This document shows, in pieces, positions 39,075-46,558 of a DNA stretch of 64,000 nucleotides. The stretch covers positions 372,001-436,000 of the forward strand of contig NZ_CP060397.1 of assembly GCF_015840715.1 (NCBI RefSeq), in the 5' to 3' direction. The notes under the pieces are model-generated. The model did not search any database, had not been told where the DNA came from, and saw only the letters and a list, made by a program, of their open reading frames with translations. Positions within the stretch are counted from its first letter, which is position 1. Each line of letters begins with the position of its first letter. The DNA is from Synechococcus sp. CBW1004. GTDB taxonomy: Bacteria > Cyanobacteriota > Cyanobacteriia > PCC-6307 > Cyanobiaceae. The position numbers and the translations under genes are program-made.

Positions 39075-40327
39075 CCAGCCAGTTGTGCGCTCAGCTCTGA
39101 GACCGGCGCCAGACCGGCAGCGACGGCCACCTGATCGAGCAGATCGGCCCAGCGCTGCAGCATGTCGGAGCGCTCCTCGAGATATTCGGCCCAGTCGTAG
39201 GCGCGGCTGACGCTGTTGCCATCGGCATGGGCCAGCTGCTTTTCGGTCACCACCCTGGGGATCTTGAGCTGCTCGATGCAGTTGGTCTGCCCGAAGCCCC
39301 TGAAGCCATGGGGTGTCTGCCGCCCCTGGAAGCCCATGCGCCGCAGCAGCATCGAGAGGCAGCCATTGCTCATGACCCGCAGCTCGCCGCTGCCGCGGTG
39401 GTTGGGGGTGTGAAAGACCAGATCGGTGTGGCCGGTGATCGGCCGCTGCAGATCGAATAGGTGCCGCGCCTGCGAGGAAAGCGGCACGATGTGGCGAACG
39501 CGAGTCTTCATGCGTTCAGCGGGAATGATCCACTGACGACCCTCGGTATCCACTTCGCTCCAACGGGCTTCCCGGAGTTCACTGGGCCGCACCAGGGTGA
39601 GCATCATCAGGCGCAGAGCGATGAGGCTGCTGCGCTCGGCGAGGCGTTGCCGCTCAAAGCGATCGATCACCTCCAAGAGATCGGGAAGCTCCACCCAGCT
39701 GATGCGGTGGTAGTGGGTTACGCGGGTGGCGGCGATGACCTTGCGGGCTTTGACGGCGGGGTTGTCCTGCCGAAGTTCGAGATCAACGGCGTGCTCAATC
39801 ACGCGACGGGTGACGTCATTGCAGCGGCGGGCTTGTTCATTGGCACCTCTGGCGAGGATGGGCGCGAGCAGCTGGGTTTCAATGTCGCTGCGAGTGATCG
39901 CCTCGATATCAAGTTGCCCCAGTGCCGGTATCACGAAGTGATCAAGTTTCTCCCGCATATCTCTGCAATAGCGGGGGCTCCAGCTGGCGCTGTGGTGCTC
40001 GAACCAGGCCTGGGCGATCTGGACGAAAGGTCGGCTGCTGCTTTCGACCTGCTTGCGCTGCTGAGTTGGGGCCTGGGTGCGCGGATCGATGCCAGCTTTG
40101 ATCCAGGTGTTCAGCTCCAGGGCCTGCTTGCGGGCATCGGCGAGCCGCACGGCCGGGTAAGGGCCGATGGTGAAGGTGCGGCGTAATCCCTGCCAGCGGT
40201 AGTCCTTGCGCCAGGTCTTGGAGCCGGAGCGCGCCACCCAGAGGTAGAGGCCGTCCCGGTCGTGGTGCTTGCTGCCCGGGCGTTCCGGGTCGGGCCGCAG
40301 GGCCTGGATCGCCTTGTCACTGAGCAT
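39047..40327 (-). CDS. P4-type tyrosine integrase
   Basis: A 426-residue site-specific recombinase. The N-terminal DUF4102-like arm-binding domain (DRDGLYLWVARSGSKTWRKD, TFTIGPYPAVRLADARKQAL) and SAM-like core-binding domain are followed by the catalytic domain with Arg247 (VRPSEL), His340 and Arg343 (PHGFRG), His367 (QLAHAD) and Tyr377 (SRAYDWAEYL). All residues of the active site are present. It probably integrated the prophage at the tRNA-Ser sequence 220 bases upstream of its start. Arm-type repeats lie in between (40386-40435). Confidence 0.93.
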   Translation of the reverse strand: MLSDKAIQALRPDPERPGSKHHDRDGLYLWVARSGSKTWRKDYRWQGLRRTFTIGPYPAVRLADARKQALELNTWIKAGIDPRTQAPTQQRKQVESSSRPFVQIAQAWFEHHSASWSPRYCRDMREKLDHFVIPALGQLDIEAITRSDIETQLLAPILARGANEQARRCNDVTRRVIEHAVDLELRQDNPAVKARKVIAATRVTHYHRISWVELPDLLEVIDRFERQRLAERSSLIALRLMMLTLVRPSELREARWSEVDTEGRQWIIPAERMKTRVRHIVPLSSQARHLFDLQRPITGHTDLVFHTPNHRGSGELRVMSNGCLSMLLRRMGFQGRQTPHGFRGFGQTNCIEQLKIPRVVTEKQLAHADGNSVSRAYDWAEYLEERSDMLQRWADLLDQVAVAAGLAPVSELSAQLAGQPSALHAA

Positions 40328-40385
40328 GGCGGACAGCGCCGGAACGCTGGCGCGGGAGGGGATGTCGGCAGTTCAGCAAGGCAGG

Positions 40386-40435
40386 TGACGGTATAGACCC
40401 GGACCCGGCTGGCTATACCGTCAAAAATACCGTCA
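40386..40435. promoter_or_regulatory. Integrase-upstream inverted and direct repeats
   Basis: TGACGGTATAG (40386-40396) and CTATACCGTCA (40413-40423) form an 11-bp perfect inverted repeat, and a further direct TACCGTCA lies at 40428-40435. They sit 59-108 bases upstream of the integrase start, between it and the tRNA-derived sequence, so they may be arm-type integrase or excisionase sites, or the int operator. Confidence 0.6.
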
Positions 40436-40550
40436 TCCGCAGCGGCAGTAGCCGGTTTTCCCCGGATCTACCCGGACGAGCCAAAAGGGCAGATCGACTG
40501 CGCTGGAACAGTTTTGGGATATCCGCGGATCCTTTCGGATTTTGTGGAAA

Positions 40551-40609
40551 CGGAGAGGGTGGGATTCGAACCCACGGAAGGTTTCCCTTCGCCGGTTTTC
40601 AAGACCGCC
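40551..40609 (-). tRNA. 3' part of tRNA-Ser(UGA), candidate att site
   Basis: On the minus strand the sequence has an anticodon arm with loop CTTGAAA (anticodon UGA), a Ser-type variable stem (GAAGG-GAAA-CCTTC), a T-arm (GTGGG-TTCGAAT-CCCAC) and the 3' acceptor strand CCCTCTCCG without encoded CCA. A proper 5' half is missing: the bases upstream (to about 40633) resemble a D-arm but the acceptor strand pairs poorly. It is most likely the 3' tRNA segment duplicated by integrase-mediated insertion, serving as attachment core, rather than a working tRNA. Confidence 0.75.
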
Positions 40610-41065
40610 TGTAGACCCAGTAGCAGCAAGCTCTCTGACGTCCTATCACGAAACGGTGAGCCGAATATGAGCCGTTTTGATGGTTCGCCTTACCTGTTGC
40701 AGCGCCCTCTACCGCCGGGTCCGGCTGCTTGCTCCCGACAGCGGTCTGCATCCCGGAGGGGAAGAACAGGGCGCTGACCGTCATACAGCGATCCAGGCAG
40801 GCATTCACCTGACGGGGGGCGTGGATCCAGTTGGGGAGCTCACATGCCCCCACGAACGCGGCCGAGAAGACGATCTGGCCGGTGAGCAGGCCGTGGGAGG
40901 CGGCCGCTCCGAGCAGCCGCAGCAGGGGGTTCATGAGGCCCAAGGATGCGAGTCCTCTGGCTCTTGCCATTGTTGGACAAGCCCCAGCAATGCTCGGATT
41001 GCCTTGTGAGCAGTTGGGGTTGTGCTGTCAGTCGCGTTGTCCTGCTGTGATGACGATGGAGCTTG
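40610..41065. other. Spacer between att site and brxL
   Basis: This 456-base stretch joins the prophage end to the BREX operon. A minus-strand frame from ATG 40934 to 40599 gives about 111 residues starting MNPLLRLLGAAASHGLLTGQ with NWIHAPRQVNACLDRCMTVS. It looks protein-like in its first half, but then runs into the tRNA-derived bases and could be a host gene cut by the integration. I cannot assign it. Nothing else is recognised. Confidence 0.35.
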
Positions 41066-43102
41066 TCAGTTCAGGTCTAGCCCCTTAAAGGTTGCCGTCT
41101 TCACGTCGTTAAAGAAGATCGGATCGATCTTGTCGATGACATCGGTGTCGACTTCCAGGAATGCACGTTTATTCTCGCCTGGGATCAAGGCGCAGCGGGC
41201 GCCATTATCCATAGCCACTTGCAGGGGTTCCACCAGGGAGCGGGCGGCTTTGATATTGCCCTGAATACTCATATCACCCATGACGAGCATGCCTGCTCTG
41301 GCGGGAGCACGGCGGATCGCGGAAAAAGCAGCGAGGAAAAACGCAACGCCCACTTCGGCTTCCACCTTGTTGCCCAATAGGTCGATGGCTTCCACGTTGT
41401 AGTCGTAGCTGTCGGCCTCGTGGCTGATCGAGAAGGCGCTCTTGTTGGCCTGCAGGTAAGCGAAGGCGCGCTGGATCGATTCCTTCATCGGGCCGCTGAT
41501 GCCACCAGCCGGCTTGAGCTTGCCGTTGCCTGCCGCAATGGACACCTCTAGGCGGTAGAGGCCCACCGTGCCATCGCCTGTGACGGATGCGGTGTAGACC
41601 GATCCTGGTGCCATCGGCTCGGCTGCGATCAGGTCCTGACCGCCCTGCTCGGGCACGCCAACAAAGTGCTCCTCGCCCGAGTCGTTGTCGGAGTAGCTGA
41701 ACGACGTCTGGCTGTACTCAAAGGAGCCCATCTTCTTGAGCTGCTCTTTGACGCGCCGGCGGCACTCGATGGCGAGCTTGAGGATCTCCTCCAGGTCTTC
41801 CTTGGATGGCTCTCCATGGGGGTGGATGATCTTGACCAAGCCGGAGACGGTGCGGCGCACGGCCTTGCGGTCGCGGGTGTTGAGGTGGCTGCCCAGGCCG
41901 AAGTGGCTGTCACACAGCTCGGTGTAGTTGAGCTTCCGAAGGTCGCGCAGCGCTTCTGCCAGGTAGTCGATCACGAAGCCGTAGTGGTCCGTGAAGAACT
42001 CGTTGCGCATGTTGGGCACTTCCCAACCCGGCAGGTAACAGTGCAGCCGGTCGATGAAGGCCCTGTCATCCCGGATGATGTCGGGCATGGGGGCAAACAG
42101 ATGCCCGGTCTGGACCATCACGTCGATCGGCTGCTGGGTGTTGCCGAACATGGCGATGCTGGCGTCACCGGCGAAGCTCTCGGCACCACGCTGGAACTGC
42201 CCCGACTCGCAGTAGGTCTTCATGGTGGTGATGACCTCCTTGGGCATCTTCTGGAGGTCGGCCACCTCGTCGAAACCCACCACGTCCCAGATGGACACCA
42301 TCCCCTTGACCTTGCCATTCATGTGGCCAAAGAGGTTGGCCACGGTGGTGGGCCCTGTGAGAAGGGCTGCGTAGGGGGAGAGCTCCTGCACCGCAAAGCT
42401 CTTGCCGGTGCCTCGGGGGCCGAGCTCCACCAGGTTGTAGTTGCGCTCGCAGAGGGGTATGAGCCGCAGCAGGAACAGGTACTTGAGACGCTGGCTGAAC
42501 TGAGAGGGCTCGTAGCCCTTCGAGCGGATTAGCAGATCAATCCACTCCTCGGTGCTGAACTGGGTGCGCAGCTTGCGGTACTCATCGAGGTTGAAGCTGG
42601 CCAGCTGGATCGGTGTGAGCTGGCTGATCGAGAAGGGGGCCTTGCTGTCGCTCTCATCCCACTCCACCTCCACTTGGGCCCAGACCCCGCCGGTGAGCAG
42701 CCGCTCGAAAGCATGCACATCGTCATCGGAAATGCGCAGGCTGTTGCTGCCGAAGTTGACGCACTCGGCCACATAGGTGTTGCCGACCAGGCGCACCTTG
42801 ACCTTGTCGATGAAGGTGTAGCGTCCCTTCTGCTTGACCTTGCTCTGGGCCTTGGTCGCCTCATCCGGGCGGATGTAGTTGTTGGCCAGGGTGTCGCGCA
42901 CCACTGTGAGGCCCAGCTCGATGGCCGCCGGGTCGGAGGAGGCGCAGTACTTGCCGAGCAGGTACTCGAGCACGAACACCGGCACGTTGGCGCCCACCTT
43001 CACGGCCCGCACCAGGTCTTTGCGAACGCACTTGCCCGCAAAGACCTGATTGACCTTGTCGTCGAGGGCGTCGCGGCTGGTGCTGGCGGCTGTGGCGGTC
43101 AT
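41066..43102 (-). CDS. brxL: BREX protein BrxL (Lon-like AAA+ protein)
   Basis: A 678-residue protein, the usual BrxL length. N-terminal domain (DKVNQVFAGKCVRKDLVRAV, PVFVLEYLLGKYCASSDP), AAA+ core with Walker A ELGPRGTGKSFAVQEL at about 226-241 and VWDVVGFDEVADLQ-like Walker B (SIWDVVGFDEVADLQKMPKE), and a C-terminal Lon-protease-like domain (RAPARAGMLVMGDMSIQGNI, LVEPLQVAMDNGARCALIPG). BrxL forms DNA-binding multimers and is required for phage exclusion in type 1 BREX. Its ATG overlaps the stop of higA by four bases, so here it is translated from the toxin-antitoxin unit rather than directly behind pglZ. It is the last gene of the operon. Confidence 0.93.
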   Translation of the reverse strand: MTATAASTSRDALDDKVNQVFAGKCVRKDLVRAVKVGANVPVFVLEYLLGKYCASSDPAAIELGLTVVRDTLANNYIRPDEATKAQSKVKQKGRYTFIDKVKVRLVGNTYVAECVNFGSNSLRISDDDVHAFERLLTGGVWAQVEVEWDESDSKAPFSISQLTPIQLASFNLDEYRKLRTQFSTEEWIDLLIRSKGYEPSQFSQRLKYLFLLRLIPLCERNYNLVELGPRGTGKSFAVQELSPYAALLTGPTTVANLFGHMNGKVKGMVSIWDVVGFDEVADLQKMPKEVITTMKTYCESGQFQRGAESFAGDASIAMFGNTQQPIDVMVQTGHLFAPMPDIIRDDRAFIDRLHCYLPGWEVPNMRNEFFTDHYGFVIDYLAEALRDLRKLNYTELCDSHFGLGSHLNTRDRKAVRRTVSGLVKIIHPHGEPSKEDLEEILKLAIECRRRVKEQLKKMGSFEYSQTSFSYSDNDSGEEHFVGVPEQGGQDLIAAEPMAPGSVYTASVTGDGTVGLYRLEVSIAAGNGKLKPAGGISGPMKESIQRAFAYLQANKSAFSISHEADSYDYNVEAIDLLGNKVEAEVGVAFFLAAFSAIRRAPARAGMLVMGDMSIQGNIKAARSLVEPLQVAMDNGARCALIPGENKRAFLEVDTDVIDKIDPIFFNDVKTATFKGLDLN

Positions 43103-43434
43103 TGAGCGGGGGTGGCGGGCTGGCCGGTGCGGGGCACGAGGTTGATCTCGACGTCGCAGCCGAGCACATCGGCGTAACGGCGGAGGGTGGTGAGTGCGGG
43201 CAGGTGCTTGCGGGATGCTTCCAGCCGGCAGATGGCGCTGCGGGTGGTGCCCATTCGGGTGGCGACTTCCTCCTGGGTGAGGCCTGCGCGCTTGCGGGCA
43301 TCGAGCAATTGGCGCAGCAGGCGGAATTCCACCGCTGCTTCCTGCCTGGCCTCCCCATAGCCAGGGATCTGCTCAACGCGGGCGCGTTCGGCCTTGCGAT
43401 CGCGGACGACAGGTTCGTAGGGGATGTCAGCCAT
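43099..43434 (-). CDS. higA: HigA-type XRE antitoxin nested in the BREX operon
   Basis: A 111-residue protein from ATG 43434. A helical N-terminus (VRDRKAERARVEQIPGYGEA) precedes a HTH domain at about 40-95: LLDARKRAGLTQEEVATRMG, TTRSAICRLEASRKHLPALT, TLRRYADVLGCDVEINL. It is the DNA-binding antitoxin of the toxin gene just upstream, with an eight-base overlap. Toxin-first order is typical of higBA. Its stop overlaps the brxL start as ATGA, so HigA level and BrxL synthesis are physically tied. It may repress from sites near 43768-43780. Confidence 0.85.
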   Translation of the reverse strand: MADIPYEPVVRDRKAERARVEQIPGYGEARQEAAVEFRLLRQLLDARKRAGLTQEEVATRMGTTRSAICRLEASRKHLPALTTLRRYADVLGCDVEINLVPRTGQPATPAQ

Positions 43435-43762
43435 AGCGTTTGACCTCCTTGAGGCGTTGACGGGCGATTGCAAGCTCGCGCTTGGGCGTTTTCTGGGTCT
43501 TCTTGACGAAGGCGTGGAGGATCGTGATCACCCGTCCGCTGCAGAAGCAGTAAAAGGCCCTGCCAATGCCGGAGCGGCTTTTGGGCCTGAGCTCGAACAG
43601 GCCATCGCCCATGGCCTCGGAGTGGGGTGCTCGGAGCTGGGGACCGTGGTCTTCCAGCAGATCCAGCAGCTCGTCGCAGCGGGCCAGCAGGTCGACAGGC
43701 CAGCTTTCGATCTCCTCGCGGACGCGGGGACTGAAGTATTCGACCCGAAACGACGGTTCCAT
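43427..43762 (-). CDS. higB: HigB/RelE-superfamily (phage-derived Gp49-like) toxin
   Basis: A 111-residue protein: FRVEYFSPRVREEIESWPVD, LEDHGPQLRAPHSEAMGDGL, FELRPKSRSGIGRAFYCFCS, RVITILHAFVKKTQKTPKRE. The blocks FELR, R-x-F-Y and LHAF-x-KKT-(x)-KTP are diagnostic of the Gp49-like HigB group of ribosome-dependent mRNA interferases. Complete in length. It begins 36 bases after pglZ ends. Within a BREX operon it could act as a fail-safe that kills or arrests cells losing the operon or blocked in its expression. Confidence 0.88.
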   Translation of the reverse strand: MEPSFRVEYFSPRVREEIESWPVDLLARCDELLDLLEDHGPQLRAPHSEAMGDGLFELRPKSRSGIGRAFYCFCSGRVITILHAFVKKTQKTPKRELAIARQRLKEVKRYG

Positions 43763-43767
43763 GTTAG

Positions 43768-43780
43768 CGCGTGTGCTACG
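43768..43780. promoter_or_regulatory. Candidate HigA operator upstream of higB
   Basis: CGCGTGTGCTACG lies six bases upstream of the higB ATG (43762). A closely similar GTGCTCGTA motif occurs twice upstream of pglZ (46525 and 46545). Shared sites would let one regulator act on both promoters. Confidence 0.4.
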
Positions 43781-43797
43781 TCCCCCCTAGGTTTCCG

Positions 43798-46485
43798 TCA
43801 GCCGATCAGATCCACTGGCAGGTCCTGGCTCTTGTGCAGCACCAGATCGGTGGCGGCGTCGCGCAGCTCCAGATAGAGCTTCTTGGCGCTCACTTCAGCG
43901 GGGAGCATCAGGCCGATGGTGGCGGCCTGGCCGGGGGTGAGGGTGAGGCGGTTGGTGTCGCGATCGAGCTCAGCGCCGATGGCTTGGATCGGGGTGGCCA
44001 CCAGCTCCTCGCTCTTGCTGTCGTAGGCGCCGAGCACCACCTGACGGCTCTGACCCTGGTTGAGCAGGGTGGCGGGTAGCTCGATCGGCAACATCAGGAT
44101 GCGGTTGGTGATCTTCTCCGGCAGCGCTCCAGGCCAGGCTGGCTGCTTGGACCGCTTGCCCTTGGCGGCCTTGGCTTCGTCTGCAGCAACAGCGCCAGCT
44201 GGATTGCAGCGGAAGCTGAGCAGCGGGATCAGCACCTCCTGAATGCTGGTGCCGCCGTGGTGATAACAGAGGCTGCCGCCTGCTTTGAGCACACCGGCGG
44301 AGCGGGGCACCACCACCGAGAGCCCATTGGTGCCGTAGCCCAGATCCGCTGGCGGGATCTCGATGCAGGGCTCCTGAACGGCTGAGGGATGGCCCAGCCA
44401 GCAGCGGCGCTCCAGCTTGAAGGTTTTGCCAGCAGGCGCTGGGATCCGCATCGCCGGTTCGCGGCCCAGGGGCAGATGCAGGAAGCCATGATCGGCTGTG
44501 ATTACGATGCGCTCCAACGGCTGCTCCAGCGGCAGCGCAGCCAGACGGCGCACGGCTTCTTCGATGGTGTCGAGCTCGCGCTGCATGTCGGCGCGCACAT
44601 TGGCGAGGCGCTCGTCGCTGTCGCGCTCGCCGGCCTCATCGATGCCGATGCTGGTGATCACCACGGGACCGGCGCCAGCGAGCTTCTCCAGCAACACCGC
44701 CTCCTTGCTGCGGATCACCTCCACCAGGTTGAGCACCACCGCCGCAGGCACGCGTTGCTGCAGGTGGGCCAATCGTTTGGCCTTGTCATTGCTCCAGCCC
44801 ACCGGCACGCCATCCACCACGGAGCAGGGTTCCCCGTCGCCTTCGGTGACGGCAAAGCTGCGCTCGGCGCCGGGCAGCAGGGCCGACATGCCCACCGGCG
44901 TGATCGAGGGAAGCGCCGCCTGGGCGATCTCGAGCCGCAGATCGCTGAGCTGCTCGCGGCTCCAGCCGCTGAAGCGCTCATGCAGGGAGGCGCCCATCTC
45001 GTAGCGCAGGGCATCCACCCAGAACACCACCGCCCGACCAGCCCCTGGCTGCACGCGCTCGGCCCAGATGCGGGTCTGAGCCATGGCGCCGGGGATCAAC
45101 CAGCCGGCCTGCTGGAAGGCATCGGTGAAGCGCTGCGTCTGCTTGTCGAGCAGCTGCTCGTAGCGGTTGCGCAGCTGCTCCAGGCCCTGGGCCACTTCCA
45201 CGGCAGCAGCGGTGAGCTCGGCCACCTGCTGCTCCAGGCGCCGCTGCAGGCCATCCACGTGGTGGGCCAGATCGGCTTGGTAAGCCAACCAGATTTCGAC
45301 GGGAGCCGTTGGCTTGGGCAGCTGGGCTTCCGCCTGATCGAGGGCCAGGCCGAGCGAAGCTGCGGTGCGCGCCAACTCCCACTGCAGCCGCCGCTGCGAC
45401 TGGGTGGGATCGGTGGGCTGGCCCACCAGCCAGAAGCTGTCGTGGCGGGCAAGCACCAGCTCCTGGGCTTTGGCGGCTTCCCCTTTGGCGAGAAAGGCAT
45501 CGACGCTGCGCAGCAGGAACTGCTCCTCACAGGGGAAGGTGTCGATGGCACCGAGCACGCCAGGCCGTTCGCTGCCGATCAGCTCACGCAGGCCCAGCTC
45601 CTCTTCCACGCGGGCGGCGATGGCGATGTAGGCGCCGGCATGGTTGCGGCGCAGGGCCTTCACATCGGTGAGGGCGTTCTCCTCTGCCGCCTTGCCCACG
45701 GGCAGGGATTGCTTGGCGAAGGCGGTGAGCTCATCGCCATGCCAGTCGTGGAGGAACTCATGCAGCAGCAGCGCCCGCTGGGCCCGCTGACGCCAGTCGG
45801 CCAGTGTGGCGTCTGCTGGGAAGCCGAGGCCCCAGCGGCTGTGGAGCAGATCCTGCAGTTCGCTCTCCAGGCCCTTGGTGCTGGTGCCGGCATCGAACTG
45901 ATCGGATGCCAACCAAAGCCGCGCCAGTTCGGCATTTTCGGGAGGGCTGCCCATGCCACCGAGCTGCTGGCGGAACAGGGCCTTGAGCTGGCTGAAGCCA
46001 CCGTCGCCAGATTGCTCCAGGGCGATGGCGATGTCGCGGTAGGTGAGATCGGGCCGTTTGAGCAACTGCTCCACCTTCTCGGGCTCCATCACCTCGCGCA
46101 GGTAGACGCGGGCCCGGTTCACCAGCTGCGCTTCGAAGACCGTGCCTGCACGGATCAGCTCCAGCAATGTGGCCCGGCCGTCGGCCTCTTGCCTCTGGGG
46201 TAGGTAGACGAGCAGCGGATCGGGCAGGTCTGCGCAAACCAGCGGCTCAAGCTGGTGGCGCAGGGCAAACAAGCTGGTGCCTGCCACAACCCACTGGGCC
46301 TGCAGCTCCCCGAGGTTCAGCCCACCAGGCGCCTCACCGCTGGGCGGGCTGGTGGCCAGGGCATCGAGCAGCGAGCGCAGTTGCTCCGCAGGGTCAAACA
46401 ACAGCACCACCCGGTGCAGGCTGAGCTGCTTGGATAGCTCCTGGCAGAAGCGGGCCTCCAGTTTGTTGGGAGCAGCCTGGGTCAT
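43798..46485 (-). CDS. pglZ: BREX alkaline-phosphatase-superfamily protein PglZ
   Basis: An 895-residue protein from ATG 46485 (MTQAAPNKLEARFCQELS); an upstream ATG at 46542 would add a tail lying in the promoter repeats. The PglZ domain has metal-site residues in FWVDALRYEMG (Asp about 491) and VITADHGFLHLPLG (Asp/His about 665-666), and the N-terminal part is helical with RVVLLFDPAEQLRSLLDAL. PglZ is indispensable in BREX. The first 18 codons are duplicated, with differences, at the end of pglX (48364-48417), showing that pglZ was once coupled directly to pglX and was separated by the AlbA-type gene. Downstream are higB, higA and brxL. Confidence 0.92.
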   Translation of the reverse strand: MTQAAPNKLEARFCQELSKQLSLHRVVLLFDPAEQLRSLLDALATSPPSGEAPGGLNLGELQAQWVVAGTSLFALRHQLEPLVCADLPDPLLVYLPQRQEADGRATLLELIRAGTVFEAQLVNRARVYLREVMEPEKVEQLLKRPDLTYRDIAIALEQSGDGGFSQLKALFRQQLGGMGSPPENAELARLWLASDQFDAGTSTKGLESELQDLLHSRWGLGFPADATLADWRQRAQRALLLHEFLHDWHGDELTAFAKQSLPVGKAAEENALTDVKALRRNHAGAYIAIAARVEEELGLRELIGSERPGVLGAIDTFPCEEQFLLRSVDAFLAKGEAAKAQELVLARHDSFWLVGQPTDPTQSQRRLQWELARTAASLGLALDQAEAQLPKPTAPVEIWLAYQADLAHHVDGLQRRLEQQVAELTAAAVEVAQGLEQLRNRYEQLLDKQTQRFTDAFQQAGWLIPGAMAQTRIWAERVQPGAGRAVVFWVDALRYEMGASLHERFSGWSREQLSDLRLEIAQAALPSITPVGMSALLPGAERSFAVTEGDGEPCSVVDGVPVGWSNDKAKRLAHLQQRVPAAVVLNLVEVIRSKEAVLLEKLAGAGPVVITSIGIDEAGERDSDERLANVRADMQRELDTIEEAVRRLAALPLEQPLERIVITADHGFLHLPLGREPAMRIPAPAGKTFKLERRCWLGHPSAVQEPCIEIPPADLGYGTNGLSVVVPRSAGVLKAGGSLCYHHGGTSIQEVLIPLLSFRCNPAGAVAADEAKAAKGKRSKQPAWPGALPEKITNRILMLPIELPATLLNQGQSRQVVLGAYDSKSEELVATPIQAIGAELDRDTNRLTLTPGQAATIGLMLPAEVSAKKLYLELRDAATDLVLHKSQDLPVDLIG

Positions 46486-46524
46486 GACGAGAGGTGGCGC
46501 ACCCGATACACGCAACTTACGCGC

Positions 46525-46558
46525 GTGCTCGTATTTATACACGTGTGCTCGTAAATAC
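46525..46558. promoter_or_regulatory. 20-bp direct repeat in the pglZ promoter
   Basis: GTGCTCGTA recurs at 46525-46533 and 46545-46553 (20-base period, two helical turns), flanked by an inverted GTATTTA / TAAATAC (46531-46537, 46552-46558). The site lies between the stop of the AlbA-type gene and the pglZ start, so pglZ-higBA-brxL can be transcribed separately. Related to the motif before higB. Confidence 0.55.

Noticed and set aside
39461-40186. A 241-codon plus-strand open frame opposite the integrase
   Set aside because: Integrase catalytic residues are intact on the minus strand; the plus-strand frame is a shadow.
44389-46203. A 604-codon plus-strand open frame opposite pglZ
   Set aside because: Long only because of GC bias; rich in His, Leu and Gln with no domain, while PglZ on the minus strand has its metal-site motifs.
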